Positions 40,723 through 48,355 of a stretch of 64,000 nucleotides of DNA are shown piece after piece. Positions within the stretch are counted from its first letter, which is position 1. Each line of letters begins with the position of its first letter. The position numbers and the translations under genes are program-made. This DNA comes from Skermania piniformis (GTDB lineage: Bacteria > Actinomycetota > Actinomycetes > Mycobacteriales > Mycobacteriaceae). Location of the stretch: positions 1,178,001 through 1,242,000 of the forward strand of contig NZ_CP079105.1 of assembly GCF_019285775.1 (NCBI RefSeq), written 5' to 3'. Below the pieces are notes generated by a model. It was not told where the DNA came from, did no database searches, and worked only from the letters and a program-made list of their open reading frames with translations.

Positions 40723-40965
40723 TCAGCGCGCTGGTCGCCGTCGGGTGAGTTCGTGGTCGGCGAGGTCGGCGAGGGTTTTCGCCGCGACGGACAGTGAGCG
40801 CAGCGTGTCGGGTTTGAGCTTGCCGAGGATCTCGGTCGCTTCGGGGAGGTCGCCGCGCATCAGCACGCCGAGGGCGGCCTGGACGGCGAGGGCCTGGGCG
40901 GCGCGCTGGAATCCTTCCATTGCTCGGGCGAACTGTTCGTAGTCGGAGGCCGGGTGTGCTCTCAT
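40723..40965 (-). CDS. Small helical hypothetical protein
   Basis: 80 residues from ATG 40965 (ATGA overlap with the upstream stop). RAHPASDYEQFARAMEGFQRAAQALAVQAALGVLMRGDLPEATEILGKLKPDTLRSLSVAAKTLADLADHEL, all helical. No family recognised. Part of the leftward early operon. Confidence 0.65.
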   Translation of the reverse strand: MRAHPASDYEQFARAMEGFQRAAQALAVQAALGVLMRGDLPEATEILGKLKPDTLRSLSVAAKTLADLADHELTRRRPAR

Positions 40966-41132
40966 CGTGGCCGGCGCGGGTAGTGCACGGAGACGCCGGC
41001 GATGATCACCATGACCGCGAGGCCGGTGACGATCCAGGCCCATTGTCCGGTCCAGGCCCAGGCGGTGAGGCCGATCGACGGCGCGATGGTGGCGGGTACG
41101 GCCCAGCGGGATGTGTCTTCGTCGTGGGACAC
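40962..41132 (-). CDS. Short membrane protein
   Basis: 56 residues from GTG 41132: MSHDEDTSRWAVPATIAPSI, then a hydrophobic region of one or two helices (LTAWAWTGQWAWIVTGLAVM and VIIAGVSVHY) and a basic end. It fills the space between two coupled genes with an ATGA overlap, so it is likely real in spite of its size. Confidence 0.6.
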   Translation of the reverse strand: MSHDEDTSRWAVPATIAPSIGLTAWAWTGQWAWIVTGLAVMVIIAGVSVHYPRRPR

Positions 41133-41141
41133 AGGATGGTC

Positions 41142-42068
41142 CTATTCCGTTGTGGTGCTTGGGGTTTTGTCGAGCAGTGCGAGGGCGTCGCCGACGCGGA
41201 ATACGGGTGGGTCGGTGCGTGAGATCCAGTGGTCGGTGATGCGGTCGCCGTATCGTTCGTCGCGGTGGAGCCAGCCGGCGGGGCGTAGCCGGCCGCGGGA
41301 TCGCCAGCTGTAGAAGGTGCCTGCGGGGACTGGTGTGCCGGTGTAGACGTGGAGGACGGCGAGGAGTTCCTCGCGGGTGGCGAGCGCGCTGCGGGCGTCC
41401 ATCAGGAGTTGGTCGCGGAGTTGGTCGCCGGGGTGTTTCGTTCCGCAGCGTCGGCATGCGACGAGGTCGGCGTCGGTGGCGGCGTACAGTTCGGCGCCGC
41501 ATTGCTGCTCGTGTGCGGTGTCGCGGGTGCGGCACCAGCCGTAGAACCGCAGCTGCGGGCGGTCGCAGGCGGCGCGTGCCCGCGCGACTGCCGTGGTGAT
41601 CTGCTGGTGCGCGTCTCCGATGCTGGGGTGTCCGCGGAGCCAGGCGGGGTGGTGGGCGAGCCAGAGGGCGTGGATTTCCACGGGTTGGACCGGGATCAGC
41701 GCGAGCGCGGCGGGGTCGCGCGGCCGGTGCTGCTGGTCGCGGGCTTCGAGGGCGAGCTCGGTGAGGTGCCGGCGGGATGGGCACACCTGGTGGCCGGCGG
41801 CGGTGATGATCGCCCATCGGCGGACGACGTCGGCGAGGTCGGCGACCGGCTTACGGAGACCGAGACGCTCGGGGAGCGGTGTGTCGGCGGACCTGCCGCC
41901 GATCCGGCCTGGTGTGGCCCGGTCGAGGCGCGCTGCCGCGACGGCGATATCGGCGACCACACCGGGCACCGATCGGAGCGCGGTGACGAGTTGCCCGAAA
42001 CAGGCGGTGCACAACACGACACCGTCGGGGGTCGGACGACGGCACGCCGAGCAAGCAGGTCCGGTCAC
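41142..42068 (-). CDS. Zinc-ribbon DNA-binding-like protein
   Basis: 308 residues from GTG 42068 (GTGA overlap); the open frame upstream is shadow. N-terminal CSACRRPTPDGVVLCTACF is a zinc ribbon; a second pair is in CGAEL...CRRCGTKHPGD (about residues 210-230). The C-terminal part (LATREELLAVLHVYTGTPVPAGTFYSWRSRGRLRPAGW) looks like a MerR/excisionase-type winged helix, followed by RVGDALALL. Similar proteins are frequent in actinobacteriophage early operons. Its C-terminal helix-turn-helix makes it a remote candidate for recombination directionality or regulation. Confidence 0.68.
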   Translation of the reverse strand: MTGPACSACRRPTPDGVVLCTACFGQLVTALRSVPGVVADIAVAAARLDRATPGRIGGRSADTPLPERLGLRKPVADLADVVRRWAIITAAGHQVCPSRRHLTELALEARDQQHRPRDPAALALIPVQPVEIHALWLAHHPAWLRGHPSIGDAHQQITTAVARARAACDRPQLRFYGWCRTRDTAHEQQCGAELYAATDADLVACRRCGTKHPGDQLRDQLLMDARSALATREELLAVLHVYTGTPVPAGTFYSWRSRGRLRPAGWLHRDERYGDRITDHWISRTDPPVFRVGDALALLDKTPSTTTE

Positions 42069-42424
42069 GGATGGTCCGGGAGCGGGAGCGTCGATCCCGC
42101 TTGCCACAGGCGGAGTCCTTCGGCGCCGCGGTCGCGGTGCCACTGCACGTACGCCTCGAACGCGTCCGGGTCGACCGGCCAGGACCGGGTGGACCACGAT
42201 TCGATCTCGTAGGTCGGTGGGTAGTCCAATGGTGGTGTCATGGGGTGGATGCCGTACTGGAAGCCGCCCGCTGTGCTGGTGTGGTGTTGGAGCTCCAGCT
42301 CTGCGGCGATCGCGGCGGCGAGCTGGTCGACGTCGACGTCGACGACCTTCGCGTCGGGGATCTGGTCGGCGAGGCCGGCGCGGACCACCGCGGCGATCCG
42401 CTCGACGACGGTCGCGGCGGTCAC
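42065..42424 (-). CDS. Hypothetical early protein
   Basis: 119 residues from GTG 42424 (GTGA overlap). A helical N-terminus (TVVERIAAVVRAGLADQIPDAKVVDVDVDQLAAAIAAELE) followed by a Pro/Tyr/Trp-rich part (TPPLDYPPTYEIESWSTRSW). No family recognised. Confidence 0.62.
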   Translation of the reverse strand: MTAATVVERIAAVVRAGLADQIPDAKVVDVDVDQLAAAIAAELELQHHTSTAGGFQYGIHPMTPPLDYPPTYEIESWSTRSWPVDPDAFEAYVQWHRDRGAEGLRLWQAGSTLPLPDHP

Positions 42425-42591
42425 TGGTCCTCGCGATCGGGGTCGATGCCGAGGTCGGTGATCAGCTGGTCGTAGATCGGGGTCGGGACGCAGTCCAGGC
42501 TGGCGGCGTGACGGCTCGTCTCCTCGCGGAGTGCATCGGGCTTCTGCTCGTGCACCTCGGGGTCGCTGACTGGGGTGTCGGTGATCGTCAT
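42421..42591 (-). CDS. Small hypothetical early protein
   Basis: 56 residues from ATG 42591: TITDTPVSDPEVHEQKPDALREETSRHAAS ... YDQLITDLGIDPDREDQ. It overlaps the RuvC-like stop and the next start by 4 nt each, as its neighbours do. No family recognised. Confidence 0.58.
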   Translation of the reverse strand: MTITDTPVSDPEVHEQKPDALREETSRHAASLDCVPTPIYDQLITDLGIDPDREDQ

Positions 42592-43208
42592 CGTCGGGTG
42601 CCCTTCGTCGTGGTCTTCGGTGGTTTGGGTGGTGCTGGTGGTAGGACGTCGGGGAGGCCGGCCGGCCAGGTCATGCGGTTCGCGATGTCGTGCTGCGGGT
42701 GCTCGATCGGGAACCACCCGAGGCGCTGTGCGGCCATGTGCGCGACGATCAGCGCGTCGGCTTGGTTGTGGTCCCTGACGACGACGTTCGTCCACAGCGC
42801 TTTGATCGCGGCGGTGCAGACGGCCTTGTCGCCGCGACCCGACCCCGATGCCCAGATGGCGCGGTGTGTGGTGTTGCACACCGCGATCGGGATGCGCCGC
42901 TGGGTGAGGCCGGCGGCGATGCCCCACCACAGCGCGGCGCGTTCTTCGTGGCGGCCGCCTTCGGTGCCGTATGGCAGGCCCTCGATCACCGCCAACGCGA
43001 TCTCGGTGTCGGTCGGGACGCGTTGCAGGACCGCGCGCGTGGTCCGGGCGATCCGGCGTGCTGTCGTCGCGACGGTGTCCCGGTCCGACCCGGTCTCGCC
43101 GATCGTGACCAGCGTCGGCACCAGCTCGGGTGCGGCGGTCGACGGGTGCGGCAGGACCGCGATGCCGGTCCCGACGAGCGACGGGTCGACACCCACGATC
43201 CGGGTCAC
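42588..43208 (-). CDS. RuvC-like Holliday junction resolvase
   Basis: 206 residues from GTG 43208. RNase H-fold nuclease: first Asp in VGVDPSLVGTG, Glu in LAVIEGLPYG, and the C-terminal DHNQADALIVAHMA with the last acidic residue. The C-terminal tail is Pro/Lys-rich. It would resolve recombination or replication junctions before packaging; partner functions (RecE/T) lie upstream in the same operon. Confidence 0.85.
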   Translation of the reverse strand: MTRIVGVDPSLVGTGIAVLPHPSTAAPELVPTLVTIGETGSDRDTVATTARRIARTTRAVLQRVPTDTEIALAVIEGLPYGTEGGRHEERAALWWGIAAGLTQRRIPIAVCNTTHRAIWASGSGRGDKAVCTAAIKALWTNVVVRDHNQADALIVAHMAAQRLGWFPIEHPQHDIANRMTWPAGLPDVLPPAPPKPPKTTTKGTRR

Positions 43209-43348
43209 GCCGACACCCGAGCGGCGAGTCGGTCCAGGTGGTCCGCCATCTCGAACAGCCGGGTCTGAGCGCCGTCGCCGAGCAGCGGCGTCGGGTCGAT
43301 GCCGCTCTCGTCCATCGCTGCGACCTCAGCCGGTGTCGGCGCGGTCAC
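43205..43348 (-). CDS. Small hypothetical early protein
   Basis: 47 residues from GTG 43348 (GTGA overlaps on both sides): TAPTPAEVAAMDESGIDPTPLLGDGAQTRLFEMADHLDRLAARVSA. Helical C-terminus. No family recognised. Confidence 0.55.
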   Translation of the reverse strand: MTAPTPAEVAAMDESGIDPTPLLGDGAQTRLFEMADHLDRLAARVSA

Positions 43349-43527
43349 CGGTTCGCCGCTTTCCGTGCGTCGCGGATGCGGAGCGGATGCGCCGGCAGCC
43401 TCCGCAGCAGCTCGCCGGTGTGGACGTTCACGCACAGCACGCCGGCCGGCTGCGCGCAGCCGGGTTGCCGGCAGTCGACGGTGATCGCGAGCTCTTGCAG
43501 CTGAGCGTGTTCGAGATCAGGCGCCAT
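43345..43527 (-). CDS. Small zinc-binding-like protein
   Basis: 60 residues from ATG 43527. CRQPGCAQPAGVLCVNVHTGELLRRLPAHPLRI has the spacing of small phage zinc-finger proteins (Cys-x4-Cys-x6-Cys and a downstream His). Overlaps the MazG-like gene by 11 nt. Function unknown. Confidence 0.65.
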   Translation of the reverse strand: MAPDLEHAQLQELAITVDCRQPGCAQPAGVLCVNVHTGELLRRLPAHPLRIRDARKAANR

Positions 43528-43849
43528 CGCTGGCCGCCCGGTCGATGGCGTCGATCCACGCCGAGGCGACAGCGAGCACGTCGAGCAGCTCGTCGCGGAT
43601 GCCGGTGGTGTGGCCGTCGTAGGTCAGCGAGTTCGCGACTTCGCCGATCTCCTCGACGAGGACGGGTAGCCAGGCCGGGTCGGGGGATTCCAGGTGCTCG
43701 ATCGAGCGGGCGCCGTGCTTCGCGTGGGCGAGCGCTCGGCGCGCGGCTACGTCGAGCCACAGGCTCAGGGGCGGTCGCATGTCGGCGATCGCCGCGAGGA
43801 CCGCAGCGGGGTCGGGCGCTGGCTCGGCGGGTGCGGGGTGGGTCGTCAT
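43517..43849 (-). CDS. MazG-like nucleotide pyrophosphohydrolase
   Basis: 110 residues from ATG 43849. The metal-binding pattern PVLVEEIGEVANSLTYDG ... GIRDELLDVLAVASAWIDAI fits all-alpha MazG-like NTP pyrophosphohydrolases. Phage MazG proteins clean up nucleotide pools or lower alarmone-type signals. First gene after the inverted-repeat array. Confidence 0.82.
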   Translation of the reverse strand: MTTHPAPAEPAPDPAAVLAAIADMRPPLSLWLDVAARRALAHAKHGARSIEHLESPDPAWLPVLVEEIGEVANSLTYDGHTTGIRDELLDVLAVASAWIDAIDRAASDGA

Positions 43850-43954
43850 TCGGGGTCCTTCGGTCGAGGTGCTCGCGCGCGGTTGTGAGTTACGTCGAGA
43901 ACGTGATCTGTATTGGTGCCCAGGTGGTTGGTGTAAGTGGGTTGGTTATTGGTG

Positions 43955-44183
43955 GGGGATCACAGCTGTGATCCCCAGACTTGGCCGAAATGAGCCCCAG
44001 ACTTTGAAATTTGATCCATAGACACGCCGAAAATGATCCCCAGACTTTCGAGATCCCGGGCGTGTCTATGGATCACCAGTGAGCCATAGACTGGCAGTTC
44101 GGCATCGAGTCTGGGGATCACCAGTGAGCCCCAGACTTTCGAGTGGACGGCCGAGTCTGGGGCTCACCCGTGAGCCATAGACT
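43955..44183. repeat. Array of inverted repeats: four palindromes and extra half-sites
   Basis: Consensus half-site GTGANCCNNAGACT, where NN is CC or AT. Three 30-bp palindromes of form AGTCTNNGGNTCAC-CN-GTGANCCNNAGACT are at 44063-44092, 44108-44137 and 44154-44183. A perfect 22-bp palindrome is at 43955-43976, its right arm extending into a half-site (43968-43981). Further half-sites are at 43990-44003, 44011-44024 and 44033-44046. An extra 14-bp inverted pair joins 44015-44028 with 44059-44072. It fills the 333-bp gap between MazG-like and winged-helix genes, and its last unit touches the winged-helix stop codon. Candidate replication origin iterons or multi-operator. Confidence 0.85.
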
Positions 44184-44515
44184 CAGTCCTCGTCGACGCT
44201 CAGAATGTCCATGTCGAGGACGTCCGGCGGCACGGTGAGCCGGTACTCGTCGGCCGATTTCGCCCACCGGTTTCCCTGCCGCGTGCGCTCGACGAACCCC
44301 GCCTCCCGCAGCCACGCCAGACCGCGTTTCACGGTCGCTGTGGACGTGTCGGTGACCCGCGCGAGCCGGTCCACACCCGGCCTGATCGACGAGCCGTCCG
44401 CGTCTGCGTACGTTGCCAGCACCAGCCCCAGATACTTGTGCGCCTTCGGCATTCGGACTCGGCGCACCACCCGCTCCCAAGCGAACCGCTCGATCGGCTC
44501 GGGTGACGGGTCCAT
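44183..44515 (-). CDS. Winged-helix DNA-binding protein, possible replication initiator
   Basis: 110 residues from ATG 44515, preceded by GAGAGGA. KAHKYLGLVLATYADADGSSIRPGVDRLARVTDTSTATVKRGLAWLREAGFVERTRQGNRWAKSADEYRLTVP is a clear winged helix of the RepA/DnaD-like or MarR-like type found in phage replication genes. It ends right at the inverted-repeat array, which could be its target. With no primase or helicase visible, it may be the phage's replication initiator, recruiting host machinery. Confidence 0.78.
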   Translation of the reverse strand: MDPSPEPIERFAWERVVRRVRMPKAHKYLGLVLATYADADGSSIRPGVDRLARVTDTSTATVKRGLAWLREAGFVERTRQGNRWAKSADEYRLTVPPDVLDMDILSVDED

Positions 44516-44554
44516 ACACGCGTCCTCTCACTCGTCGTCCCGCCCCCAGCCCGA

Positions 44555-44974
44555 TCAAGGCCCGACTTCTTGTGCCGCAACGATGGTCGGGAACTGGGAC
44601 AGCAACCCGCTCCGGTACCCCGTGGTCTCGAACCGGTACGTGCGGCCCTCACGGAGCGATCCGTAGAGGTCGGCCGACCGGTTGCCGGACACCCAGTTGT
44701 CGGTGACGGTGAACGTCCCGCACGTGGTGTACACGCGCATGTCGCTGGCCTGCTTACCGTCCCGGACGGTCGTGGTGCGGTCCTTCCCGTCGACCAGGCA
44801 CCGGTCGTGGACCTGCCGCCCGCATCCCGGGAGTAGCAGCAGACCCGCCGCAGCGGCGACAGCCACCCAGCGAGCGCGGCCGCGGTTCGTTCCCTGCCGG
44901 CAGTCGTGGCACAGCTGGCCGTGCGCGTTGATAGGCCGGCCGCACCGCGTGCACGTCGGCGGGCTACTCGGCAT
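44555..44974 (-). CDS. Zinc-ribbon protein with one membrane helix
   Basis: 139 residues from ATG 44974. N-terminal zinc ribbon CTRCGRPINAHGQLCHDCRQG, then one hydrophobic helix (WVAVAAAAGLLLLPGCG), then a Cys-containing beta domain (RCLVDGKDRTTTV, VYTTCGTFTVTDNW). Orientation puts the C-domain outside. Similar small proteins occur in actinobacteriophages; function unknown. Confidence 0.7.
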   Translation of the reverse strand: MPSSPPTCTRCGRPINAHGQLCHDCRQGTNRGRARWVAVAAAAGLLLLPGCGRQVHDRCLVDGKDRTTTVRDGKQASDMRVYTTCGTFTVTDNWVSGNRSADLYGSLREGRTYRFETTGYRSGLLSQFPTIVAAQEVGP

Positions 44975-45239
44975 CGTCGTCGGGTTCGTCGTCGAACAGA
45001 GTGGGGCCCTCGTCGTCCCGATCGGGCATCGTGCCGCCGACGTGGACGTCGACGACCTCCATGATCGCGACGAGCCGGATCTCGCCGTCCTTCATCCGCT
45101 CCCGCTCCTGCTTCTTGCAGCGCGCACGGACGGTGAACACGACTTCCTCGTCGAGGTCCGGCGGGTCTTCCAGGCTGTCGCGAGACATGCCGTTGAACCG
45201 GAGCCGCGCGGCTTCGATCAGGGGTTGTTGAGCGTTCAT
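44964..45239 (-). CDS. Hypothetical early protein
   Basis: 91 residues from ATG 45239, preceded by GGAGAC. NAQQPLIEAARLRFNGMSRDSLEDPPDLDEEVVFTVRARCKKQERERMKDGEIRLVAIMEVVDVHVGG with an acidic tail. It resembles small beta-rich DNA-metabolism accessory proteins, but no family is recognised. Overlaps the next gene by 11 nt. Confidence 0.65.
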   Translation of the reverse strand: MNAQQPLIEAARLRFNGMSRDSLEDPPDLDEEVVFTVRARCKKQERERMKDGEIRLVAIMEVVDVHVGGTMPDRDDEGPTLFDDEPDDDAE

Positions 45240-45262
45240 GCTGGGTTGTCTCCGTTCGTGTT

Positions 45263-45553
45263 TCAGCGGGTGGTCTGGTCGATGGTGCGGGCGAAGTACC
45301 CGCCGAACGCGGCGACCTTCTTGAGGTCCGCGGCGGCGAGCACGATCGACTGTTCGCCGGCGTCCGGGTCGCCGACCGTGACCGGCTCACCGCGGTCGCG
45401 AGCGCCGGCCACCATCGCTAGGAACTCCGGCAGTGCGTCGACAGGGACGACGCATTCGGCGGCGGTCTCCTCCTCGAGGAACACGACACCCAGGTAGCCG
45501 AGCGTGTCGTCCTCGACGAGCTGCATCACGAGCTGGTCGTTGATCCGGGCCAT
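45263..45553 (-). CDS. Hypothetical protein downstream of recT
   Basis: 96 residues from ATG 45553, sharing one base with the recT stop. ARINDQLVMQLVEDDTLGYLGVVFLEEETAAECVVPVDALPEFLAMVAGARDRG; mixed alpha/beta, acidic. No family recognised. Translational coupling to recT suggests a recombination-related role. Confidence 0.65.
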   Translation of the reverse strand: MARINDQLVMQLVEDDTLGYLGVVFLEEETAAECVVPVDALPEFLAMVAGARDRGEPVTVGDPDAGEQSIVLAAADLKKVAAFGGYFARTIDQTTR

Positions 45554-46659
45554 CAGCTGTGGCCCTTCTCAGCGTCCTTGGCCTGCTCGGCCTGCAGGAA
45601 CTGGATCAGCTCGGCAGCCTCGGCGTGGCTGAGGTCGCCGGGCTTGGTGATGTCGCGGCGGACCTGCCCGCTGAGCCAGGTCAGCCATTCGCCTTTCGGT
45701 GTGCCCTCTTTCGTGAGGAGCTGGCCGAGGGTGCGGACCTGCGTCGAGGTGCTGCTACCTGGCTGCTGGTTGTCCGGTTTCTCGCCCGCTTCCGAGGGTG
45801 GGTCGGTGATGCCGAGAGCGTCGCGGACGCCGGCGGTGCCCCGCCGCGGTGCGCGCTGCCCGGTCTCCGGGGTGGTATCGACACCCTGCACGACACCGTC
45901 CTCGTCGACGACGACGTGCGCGGCGTCCTCGAGCACCAGGTCCGCGAAGTCGTCGGGGTACGCCTTGCGCCACGCTGCTGCCTCGGTGCACTTGCCGATC
46001 TGGTTGGCCGGCATCTTCGACCACATGCTGTTCGGGCGGTTCGCGCCGTCGACCTTCACCGTCTGGACGTACTCGGCGTACATGCACACGGCGGTGTGCT
46101 CGACGCCGTCGGCGACGATCGTGACCTTCGCCGCCGCTGGCGGCTCGGTGCCCATCCAGGCGTCTTCCCAGCCGGTTTCGGTGCCGCGCCAGAGCCACGC
46201 CTTTGTTTCGGGCTTCGGGTGGCCGAGCTTGCGGGCGGCGCGTTGCCCGTTCAGCCGGTAGCCGTCGATGCCGGTCTGGATCGTGTACTTGGTGACCCAC
46301 CGGACGACCTTGCGTTTCTGCCCGTCCGGCTCGTCTGGGTTGACCGGCTCGTAGGTGGCGACCTGGGTGTTGCGGCCGATCATGTAGATCTGCCGCGAGA
46401 ACGGGTCGAGGCCGGTGACCTGGCAGCGGTGGAAGAACAGGTCGACATCCTCTTGCGAGGCGTCCTCGATCCCGAGCTGGCGCAGCACGGCCAGTTGGCG
46501 CGGCGTGAACTCGCGCTGGCCGGGGGCGATGACGAGCTCGCTGGACACTTCGCGGACCGCGGGGACGGGTGCAGCGGGTTGCGGGTTCAGCAGGTCCGCG
46601 GCCGGGTCGGCTGTTGCCCCCTCTCGCACGTCGGTTGTCGTGGTGGTGGGGTCTGTCAC
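45553..46659 (-). CDS. recT: RecT family single-strand annealing protein
   Basis: 368 residues from GTG 46659 (GTGA overlap with the exonuclease). RecT core at about residues 50-250: FTPRQLAVLRQLGIEDASQEDVDLFFHRCQVTGLDPFSRQIYMIGR, YTIQTGIDGYRLNGQRA, MPANQIGKCTEAAAWRKAYPDDFADLV. A Ser/Pro-rich linker and a helical C-terminal domain follow. It anneals complementary ssDNA made by the exonuclease encoded just upstream. Confidence 0.92.
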   Translation of the reverse strand: MTDPTTTTTDVREGATADPAADLLNPQPAAPVPAVREVSSELVIAPGQREFTPRQLAVLRQLGIEDASQEDVDLFFHRCQVTGLDPFSRQIYMIGRNTQVATYEPVNPDEPDGQKRKVVRWVTKYTIQTGIDGYRLNGQRAARKLGHPKPETKAWLWRGTETGWEDAWMGTEPPAAAKVTIVADGVEHTAVCMYAEYVQTVKVDGANRPNSMWSKMPANQIGKCTEAAAWRKAYPDDFADLVLEDAAHVVVDEDGVVQGVDTTPETGQRAPRRGTAGVRDALGITDPPSEAGEKPDNQQPGSSTSTQVRTLGQLLTKEGTPKGEWLTWLSGQVRRDITKPGDLSHAEAAELIQFLQAEQAKDAEKGHS

Positions 46660-47558
46660 TTCGCGAGTCCTCTCAGATCGGTTGTGCTGGTCTTGGTTTC
46701 GGGGTAGAGCGACACACTGCCCCGGCTGGACGGCTGGCGTCTCGCGACCTTGAGCTCGTTGGGGACGCCGGCGAGGAGGCCGCTGGCGATGCCGCGTTGC
46801 GCGTTGCCCATCTGCTCGAGCACCCGGGTCTTGAGCCCGGTAAGCCGCTTCTTGGCGTCCTTCTCGGCGCGGTCGGCGTCGAGCCAGTCGGCGGCCAGCG
46901 CGGGGTCGATGACAGCGGTCGATCCGTCGATGTCGGGATGTAGCTCCCGGACCGCCTCGTAGGTGGCGGTCGAATCGTCCAGCGGCGGCGGGTCATCCGC
47001 TTGCAGGGAGTCCCAGAACTGTTGGCAGCGTTGCTCGATGTGCATGCACACGACGGGGTCGTACGGGATCACGTAGGTGTGCCACCGGAAGTACGGGCCC
47101 ATCACCATCAGGTGAGCGGGGAGCCGGGTGTAGCCGGAGATGTGCATCTCGGCGAGCACCTGCACCGCGTAATCGGCTGGCGCACTGTCGAGATCGGTGA
47201 AGTAGTCGCCCCAATCCGACAGGTCGCGGGCGGTCTTGAACTGCACCACCCGGCGGGCGCGGCCGCGGCGGCCGCGGCGGTCGAGGGTGGCGACGGCCGG
47301 GAATCCGAGGTCCGCGCGGACCTGCACCTCGCCCGGCGACAGCTGCCAGCCCGGGTTTTCGCGGCACCACAGGTAGGCGAGCGCCGGCTCGTAGGCGTGG
47401 CCGGCGGCGAACACGTCGCTGTCCGGCTCGTCCGGCACAAGCCCTTTCATCCGGTGCCACAACCGGTACGCCGATTCCCACCTGGACAGGCCGAGGATCG
47501 CGGCGACCTTCGACGGTGAGATCAGCCGCCGATGCTCGGTTGATCCGGGCTCGATCAT
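46656..47558 (-). CDS. YqaJ/RecB-like phage recombination exonuclease
   Basis: 300 residues from ATG 47558. LISPSKVAAILGLSRWESAYRLWHRMKG is the YqaJ start. Catalytic residues of the PD-(D/E)xK fold: Glu in GHAYEPAL, Asp in AVATLD, and QFK in VVQFKTARDLSDWGDY. 5'-3' resection partner of RecT, the standard pair for phage homologous recombination and circularisation. The large open frame extending upstream is shadow. Confidence 0.9.
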   Translation of the reverse strand: MIEPGSTEHRRLISPSKVAAILGLSRWESAYRLWHRMKGLVPDEPDSDVFAAGHAYEPALAYLWCRENPGWQLSPGEVQVRADLGFPAVATLDRRGRRGRARRVVQFKTARDLSDWGDYFTDLDSAPADYAVQVLAEMHISGYTRLPAHLMVMGPYFRWHTYVIPYDPVVCMHIEQRCQQFWDSLQADDPPPLDDSTATYEAVRELHPDIDGSTAVIDPALAADWLDADRAEKDAKKRLTGLKTRVLEQMGNAQRGIASGLLAGVPNELKVARRQPSSRGSVSLYPETKTSTTDLRGLAK

Positions 47559-48355
47559 GCGACCGCTCCCGCGCGCCGGTACCTGGTGACGGCGCGCTGT
47601 GTGACGCCGAGCCGGTCGGCGATCCGCTTCGCGGACAGGCCGGCAGCGGTCAGCTCCGCCACCCGCTCGATCCGCTCCCGCCGGGTCGAGGCCGCGGTGT
47701 GCCTGGACCGAACCGGTTCGGTGTCCGGATCGTCGATCGTGTCCTCGTCCCATTCGAGCGGCAGCGGCCAGTCGTGGCGGGCGGCGTGCCGGCGAGCCCG
47801 AACGGAGGGACCGGGCCGCATCTGCAATTCGGCGTACAGCTTCGCGATGTCGTCGGCGCGCCGCGCCGTGACGCGGTCGGCGTGCAGGGTTCGACCGACG
47901 TGCGACACGGTCGTGCCGAGCCGGTGGGCGAGTTCGGTGTGGGTCCAGCCGGCGGCGACGAGCGCCCGGAGGCGGCGACGGGCGCCGGTCGCGTCGACGA
48001 GCGCGCCGCGCGCGGCCACCTGAGCGGGGTCGCCGGGGATCGGGACAGCGAGGACCGCGCGGGCGGTGCCGGCCATCACGTAGGCCGGGGGTGGTGTGCC
48101 GCGTTCGGGGCGGCCGAGACGCAGCGCTGAGAGTGCGGTGCGGGACACCCCGGCTCGGGCGCGGATCACGGCCAGCGACATGCCGGCCGCCCGCAGGGCG
48201 GCGACGTGCGCGCGGACGGGGTCGGCGGGGACACGCTGCGACTCCCAGCGGCCGTACGCGATGTCCCGTTCGCGGCGGGTCCCGTAGCAGGCGGCGCACA
48301 GTCCGCGTCTCAGGCGCGGCGACGACCGACCGCACCGGTCACACGCGGCGGTCAC
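47555..48355 (-). CDS. Multi-HTH DNA-binding protein
   Basis: 266 residues from GTG 48355. A zinc-like N-terminus (CDRCGRSSPRLRRGLCAACYGTRRERD) is followed by three helix-turn-helix segments: MSLAVIRARAGVSRTALSALRLG, WTHTELAHRLGTTVSHVGRTL and LSAKRIADRLGVTQRAVTRYRRAG (C-terminal). Such proteins are common in actinobacteriophage early regions and are probably regulators. A directionality or regulatory role is possible; none is shown. Confidence 0.72.
   Translation of the reverse strand: MTAACDRCGRSSPRLRRGLCAACYGTRRERDIAYGRWESQRVPADPVRAHVAALRAAGMSLAVIRARAGVSRTALSALRLGRPERGTPPPAYVMAGTARAVLAVPIPGDPAQVAARGALVDATGARRRLRALVAAGWTHTELAHRLGTTVSHVGRTLHADRVTARRADDIAKLYAELQMRPGPSVRARRHAARHDWPLPLEWDEDTIDDPDTEPVRSRHTAASTRRERIERVAELTAAGLSAKRIADRLGVTQRAVTRYRRAGAVA

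Noticed and set aside
43955-44183. CRISPR-like repeat array
   Set aside because: Units are palindromic, of two types and unevenly spaced, with no constant spacer length and no cas genes in the window.
47555-48355. Excisionase
   Set aside because: The protein has three HTH segments but is far larger than known excisionases and not next to int; left as a DNA-binding protein.
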